DNA of 9,238 nt from NCBI GenBank assembly GCA_016205045.1, contig JACQJM010000107.1, forward strand, positions 1 to 9,238, in the 5' to 3' direction. This document shows, piece by piece, positions 6,077-9,238 of the stretch (positions are counted from its first letter, which is position 1; each line of letters begins with the position of its first letter). A model generated the notes under the pieces. That model worked only from the letters and a program-made list of their open reading frames with translations. It was not told the origin of the DNA and did no database searches. The position numbers and the translations under genes were made by a program. The stretch is from Elusimicrobiota bacterium. GTDB lineage: Bacteria; Elusimicrobiota; Elusimicrobia; JACQJN01.

Positions 6077-7180
6077 TCACATTTCCCACAACCTATACCC
6101 TTGTTCCACCAACTCCAAAAACACCTGAACCACCTTGGGATCAAATCTTTTGCCGGACCCGGCTTGCGCTTCCTGAGTCGCCTTCTCGATCAGCTTCTGT
6201 CCTTTGAGCCCCGACCTCATCCGCATCTCTTCCAACCCCTCCACCAAAGCCAAAATCCTGGCTCCCAAAGGAATGTTCTCTCCGGTCAATCTCCCGGGAA
6301 ACCCCGTCCCGTCAAAACGCTCATGATGATGCTGGATCATGGGCAAAGCCCCATGCAGCATGTGAATTCCCTCCAGCATCTTTACCGACAAAAGAGGGTG
6401 TTGTTCTTCTCCCAGCTCTTTGCCTATCACTCCAATCTCCGCCAAAACGCGGCGGCTCTTGGCCCCCATGTAGCCGATGTCATGCAAAAGTCCCGCATAA
6501 TAGAGCGAATGGTACTCTTCATTATCCAGTCCCATGCGTTTGCCGATGGCACATGCCATTTGGGCGGAGAAAAGGGGATGGAACTCCATCCCCGGACGGG
6601 AAACCTCCACCGAAACCCCCAGAAGTTCCAGCACATGCGAGAAGAAATTTTTCTGATCTTGAATAAGCTTGGTATTGGTGATGGCCACCGAGGCTAGATT
6701 CGCCAAACTGGTGAGAAGGCCCAAATCATTGTTGCTGTAGGTTTTTCCTCCTCGCTTGTTGAGCACCTCCGCAACACCCACCAACTCCCCACGGGTAATC
6801 ATAGGAACACAGATGAGGGATTTGGTCCGGAACCCCGAGCTTTTATCAAAAGCTCCTTGAAAACGAGGATCCGATTGCACGTCATTGACGGTCACGGGTT
6901 GACGATTTAAGGCCACCCACCCCGCTATCCCTTTGCCCAACTCCAGCGTCATCTTCTTTAAAGAGCTTCCCCGAACTCCCGTGGCCACCTTAAAATACAA
7001 AGACTTCTTGGAATCATCCAAAAGCATGATGGAACTGGCCTCGGAATCCAGAAGCTTCTCCGCTGCCATTCCGATCTTCTGAAGCAGGAAATCAAGATCT
7101 AATGTGGAATTTAATGAACCCGCGATCGCCAAAAGTTCATAAGGGTCGACATCCTGAGTGGGCACTGTTTCCTTAGCCAT
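6077..7180 (-). CDS. GAF domain plus HD-GYP-like domain protein
   Basis: A 367-residue cytoplasmic signalling protein. Residues about 12-175 form a GAF domain that includes NKRGGKTYSNND, close to the NKxnFx3DE motif of cyclic-nucleotide-binding GAF domains. Residues about 190-330 resemble HD-GYP, the cyclic-di-GMP phosphodiesterase fold: LLHDIG (His233-Asp234), QHP (His261), HHHE (His284-286) and DGTGFP for the usual DGTGYP. Two expected features are changed. The Lys after HDIG is Tyr237, and the late metal-binding Asp is Glu314, with Glu317 for the second Asp of DxxDA. The domain may therefore be weakly active or purely regulatory. It starts four bases after the pilB stop, so the two are probably co-transcribed, and it may tune pilus or secretion ATPase function. 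Confidence 0.85.
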   Translation of the reverse strand: MAKETVPTQDVDPYELLAIAGSLNSTLDLDFLLQKIGMAAEKLLDSEASSIMLLDDSKKSLYFKVATGVRGSSLKKMTLELGKGIAGWVALNRQPVTVNDVQSDPRFQGAFDKSSGFRTKSLICVPMITRGELVGVAEVLNKRGGKTYSNNDLGLLTSLANLASVAITNTKLIQDQKNFFSHVLELLGVSVEVSRPGMEFHPLFSAQMACAIGKRMGLDNEEYHSLYYAGLLHDIGYMGAKSRRVLAEIGVIGKELGEEQHPLLSVKMLEGIHMLHGALPMIQHHHERFDGTGFPGRLTGENIPLGARILALVEGLEEMRMRSGLKGQKLIEKATQEAQAGSGKRFDPKVVQVFLELVEQGYRLWEM

Positions 7181-7184
7181 TTTT

Positions 7185-8999
7185 CTAAGCCTTGGCGTCC
7201 TTTTTATCCTCTGCCGCCCCTCCCAAAACCTCGCGGACGGTCGTCAGCCCTTCCATGACCTTGCAGAGTCCGTCTTGGAGGATGGTGCGCATGCCATCCT
7301 GCACCGCTTGTTTCTTGATCGGCTCGGAAGCGACTTCCTTTAAGCACAGCGTTCTAAGATTATCGTTCATCACCAAAAGCTCGTGCATTCCTACCCTTCC
7401 CCTAAACCCACCCCCCTTGCAAGAGTCGCAACCTTCCCCTCGATAAAACTTAGTTCCCTTGGGAATAGAAACATTATTTTCTTTAAAAACCACAACCTCT
7501 TCTGGGTGCGGCTCATATGGTTTTTTGCAGTCGGGACAGATTCTCCGCGCCAACCGCTGAGCCAACACCGCCTTGATGGTGGTGGCCACCATGAAAGGGG
7601 GAATGCCCATCTCGGTCAATCGGCTGATGGCGGAGGGGGCGTCATTGGTATGAATGGTGGAAAAAACAAGATGTCCCGTCATGGCGGCTTCCATCGAGAT
7701 ATGGGCCGTTTCCTCATCACGGATTTCTCCCACCATGATCACATCCGGGTCCAATCGCAAAAAAGATCTAAGCGCTGTGGCAAAATCGAACTTTTTATCC
7801 TCTCCCAACTTGATATCGGGGTTGACGGGCACTTGAACAATGCCATCCAGGTTGTACTCCACGGGGTTCTCGGCGGTCAAGATTTTGATGTCCGGACGGT
7901 TAACGTGGTTGAGCGCAGCATAGAGCGTGGTGGATTTCCCCGAACCGGTAGGCCCACACACCAAGATCAACCCAAAGTTTTTTTTGCCCCCGATTCCCTG
8001 GAGCAGTCCTAAGAATTTTTCCAGAGTGTCGGGTAAAAAGGTCAATTTGCTTATGTCTACTTGAACCGCCTTGCGGTCCAAGATACGCATGACACAGGAT
8101 TCTCCATACACCGTGGGCACCATCTCCACTCGAAACTCAATGGGATTGCCTTTGACCAAAATCTGAATGCGGCCACTCTGGGGAATTCTCCGCTCGGTGA
8201 TGTTCATGGAGTTGGTCATGATCTTGATCTTGGCCGCTATGGCGTTTCGAAAAGACCACGGCACCTGAAATCCTCCCTCCCGCAGCATTCCATCCACCCG
8301 ATAGCGCACCAGAACCTTGCTCGTTTTTCCCGCAGGATCTTCAAAAGGCTCTATATGGATATCGGAAGCTTTTTGGGAAAGCGCCCCTAAGATGATGGCG
8401 TTCACCATCTTTTCAACCTCGGGAGCCGAGGCATCCACCTCCGTGATGTCCGTCTTGCTGCCCTGAGCAAGCTCCAGCCCACCCTCCCCCATTTCTCCTT
8501 CCTTGGTCTGTCCCATTTCTGACAAAAGCCGGGAGAGAACGGCCCCTTCTCCCTTTCCATAGGCGTTGTCCAAAACCTGCAGGACATCTTGAGGCAGAGC
8601 TAAGTACGCTTGAACTTCCAGGCCTGTTCTCAAATGCACATCTTCTGAAACAAAGAAATCCCGCGGATCCGCCATGGCCACAAACAACATGCTCTCTTCT
8701 TTGGCGAAAGGAACCACCATGTGCCGGCGAGCCACCGCTTCCGGAACCATCTGGATGATCTCCTTGTCCACCTCCATCTGGGTAAGGTCTACCGCTTTCA
8801 CCTTCCACTCATCCGAAAGAACTTTCAGGAGATGGGGCCGCGTCAACAAGTTCATATCCACCAGGGCTTGTTGAAGGGATTTGCTGTTTTTGCGAGCTTC
8901 TTCTTCCGCCTGCCCCACCTTGGCGGAATCCAGCAAATTCCTCTCGAGAAGAATTTCCTTAACCGTTTTTTTTCGTTGAAGACCTTTGGGTGTAGGCAT
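7185..8999 (-). CDS. pilB: Type IV pilus / type II secretion assembly ATPase (PilB/GspE)
   Basis: A hexameric ATPase that powers pilin or pseudopilin assembly at the cytoplasmic face of the inner membrane. It has 604 residues, slightly longer than typical. The N-terminal part (about 10-140) resembles the GspE/MshE N-domain, but lacks the Arg-Leu-Gly and Gln positions of good c-di-GMP-binding versions. Walker A is GPTGSGKS (349-356, Lys355). The Walker B region is DPDVIMVGEIRDEET (from 417, Glu425). A His box, TGHLVFSTIHTNDA, follows. The zinc-binding cysteines Cys488, Cys491, Cys524 and Cys527 are all present. PilB and GspE cannot be separated, since no pilin, PilT, PilC or secretin gene is in view. 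A hairpin covers the ribosome-binding region just upstream. Confidence 0.93.
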   Translation of the reverse strand: MPTPKGLQRKKTVKEILLERNLLDSAKVGQAEEEARKNSKSLQQALVDMNLLTRPHLLKVLSDEWKVKAVDLTQMEVDKEIIQMVPEAVARRHMVVPFAKEESMLFVAMADPRDFFVSEDVHLRTGLEVQAYLALPQDVLQVLDNAYGKGEGAVLSRLLSEMGQTKEGEMGEGGLELAQGSKTDITEVDASAPEVEKMVNAIILGALSQKASDIHIEPFEDPAGKTSKVLVRYRVDGMLREGGFQVPWSFRNAIAAKIKIMTNSMNITERRIPQSGRIQILVKGNPIEFRVEMVPTVYGESCVMRILDRKAVQVDISKLTFLPDTLEKFLGLLQGIGGKKNFGLILVCGPTGSGKSTTLYAALNHVNRPDIKILTAENPVEYNLDGIVQVPVNPDIKLGEDKKFDFATALRSFLRLDPDVIMVGEIRDEETAHISMEAAMTGHLVFSTIHTNDAPSAISRLTEMGIPPFMVATTIKAVLAQRLARRICPDCKKPYEPHPEEVVVFKENNVSIPKGTKFYRGEGCDSCKGGGFRGRVGMHELLVMNDNLRTLCLKEVASEPIKKQAVQDGMRTILQDGLCKVMEGLTTVREVLGGAAEDKKDAKA

Positions 9000-9001
9000 A
9001 T

Positions 9002-9024
9002 TAGTTTTTGCCCCGCAAAAACTA
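9002..9024. repeat. Hairpin over the pilB ribosome-binding region
   Basis: Perfect 9-bp arms TAGTTTTTG and CAAAAACTA surround the five-base loop CCCCG (plus strand); the loop's first and last bases can also pair. It begins two bases upstream of the pilB ATG. On the minus strand the loop reads CGGGG, the only G-rich Shine-Dalgarno-like stretch before this gene, about 11 bases from the ATG. It is closely related to the core of the hairpin at 9121-9155. Confidence 0.8.
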
Positions 9025-9120
9025 GTTCTAAGTACTAAGTACTAAGTTCTAAGTTATCGATTTTTATTTTATAAAAGACTTCCCTATAAACTTAGAACTT
9101 CGAACATAGAACCTGGAACT
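9024..9120. repeat. Inverted pair of 4x heptamer arrays, AGTTCTA class
   Basis: Four heptamers at 9024-9051 (AGTTCTA, AGTACTA, AGTACTA, AGTTCTA, then AGTT) face four inverted heptamers at 9093-9120, which read AGTTCCA, GGTTCTA, TGTTCGA and AGTTCTA on the minus strand. Arms match at about 22 of 28 positions. The spacer at 9058-9087 is A+T-rich, with no gene and no clear promoter. Architecture is the same as the octamer elements, but the period is seven. Confidence 0.88.
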
Positions 9121-9155
9121 CACAAATAGTTTCTGTTTTGCAGAAACTATTTGTG
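9121..9155. repeat. Perfect 15-bp hairpin at the mutase gene end
   Basis: Arms CACAAATAGTTTCTG (9121-9135) and CAGAAACTATTTGTG (9141-9155) are exact inverted copies around the loop TTTTG. The hairpin contains the last two codons and TAG stop of the mutase large-subunit gene. No T-run follows on the minus strand, so it is not a standard intrinsic terminator; it may protect or process the mRNA 3' end. Confidence 0.85.
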
Positions 9156-9238
9156 TTCTCCAAACACCTGGCGCAACGTTGAGTGTATCTCCCCTAGCGT
9201 CGCGCCGCTTTCCACGCAAATTAAAAGATGGGGAAAAA
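9147..9238 (-). CDS. mcmA1: Methylmalonyl-CoA mutase large subunit, C-terminal end (partial)
   Basis: The minus-strand frame from the window edge reads FPHLLICVESGATLGE then IHSTLRQVFGEHK and stops at TAG (9149-9147). This fits the conserved tail of acyl-CoA mutase large subunits, of the form NLxPxIxxAVxAxATLGEIxxxLRxVFGEY, found where the cobalamin domain is a separate protein. Only 29 residues are visible; the catalytic barrel and start lie outside. The protein ends right after the tail instead of continuing into a B12 domain. That matches the separate cobalamin subunit at 5466-5873 in this window. Exact substrate (methylmalonyl-CoA or another branched acyl-CoA) cannot be told from the tail. 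Confidence 0.8.
   Translation of the reverse strand, partial: FPHLLICVESGATLGEIHSTLRQVFGEHK

Noticed and set aside
6092..6120. Promoter for the RNA candidate (TTTTGG-17-TATAGG on the minus strand)
   Set aside because: The -35 part matches only two consensus positions; too weak to list as a feature.
5925..6128. Plus-strand open frame of 67 codons in the gap before the cobalamin subunit
   Set aside because: It runs through the self-complementary RNA candidate and into the HD-GYP-like gene; no ribosome-binding site and no recognisable protein.
6074..6697. Plus-strand open frame of 207 codons
   Set aside because: Antisense to the GAF/HD-GYP-like gene, rich in His, Gln and Pro as expected of a shadow frame, with no recognisable motif.
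7383..8012. Plus-strand open frame of 209 codons
   Set aside because: Antisense to the conserved ATPase core of pilB; no family resemblance.
9024..9120. CRISPR array
   Set aside because: Units are seven bases, directly contiguous without spacers, and arranged as an inverted pair.

Overview
The window reads as a stretch of bacterial chromosome with roughly even base composition. All ten recognisable protein genes lie on the minus strand, so transcription runs from high to low coordinates. The gene set points to a Gram-negative-type, probably uncultured bacterium with type IV pili or type II secretion and a methylmalonyl-CoA pathway: PilB/GspE ATPase, GAF plus HD-GYP-like protein, B12-dependent acyl-CoA mutase in separate subunits, MeaB GTPase, biotin-dependent carboxyltransferase, LDH-like malate dehydrogenase and type III pantothenate kinase. 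The sequence alone does not let me name the phylum.

In transcription order the layout is as follows. (1) 9238-9147: the last 29 codons of an acyl-CoA (methylmalonyl-CoA) mutase large subunit, cut by the window edge. (2) 9155-9002: an intergenic cassette of two related hairpins flanking an inverted pair of heptamer arrays. (3) pilB/gspE (8999-7185), then four bases later a GAF/HD-GYP-like gene (7180-6077). (4) A 203-base gap holding a strongly self-complementary segment followed by a T-run, probably a structured RNA. (5) A metabolic block: the cobalamin-binding mutase subunit (5873-5466) overlapping meaB (5491-4523), then the carboxyltransferase (4413-2872) and malate dehydrogenase (2769-1831). 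(6) A CDP-alcohol phosphatidyltransferase-like membrane protein (1808-957) and coaX (883-104). (7) At 1-103, a cluster of DnaA-box-like 9-mers and a sigma-70-like promoter pointing out of the window, possibly the dnaA/oriC region.

Mutase large subunit, cobalamin subunit, MeaB, carboxyltransferase and malate dehydrogenase together fit the interconversion of succinyl-CoA, methylmalonyl-CoA and propionyl-CoA linked to the C4-dicarboxylate pool. CoaX would help supply coenzyme A. The pilB and HD-GYP-like pair sits between the two mutase subunits and has no obvious metabolic link to them.

The most unusual feature is a set of intergenic elements, each made of four tandem 7- or 8-base units facing four inverted copies. 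Three unrelated unit sequences are used (GGGATTAA twice, GTTGATAA, AGTTCTA). They fill most same-strand gene gaps and in places reach into stop codons or the ribosome-binding region. Other points worth a second look are a compensatory base-pair change between the two hairpins upstream of pilB, loss of the last motif Asp in the CDP-alcohol phosphatidyltransferase-like protein, and substitutions at HD-GYP key positions.
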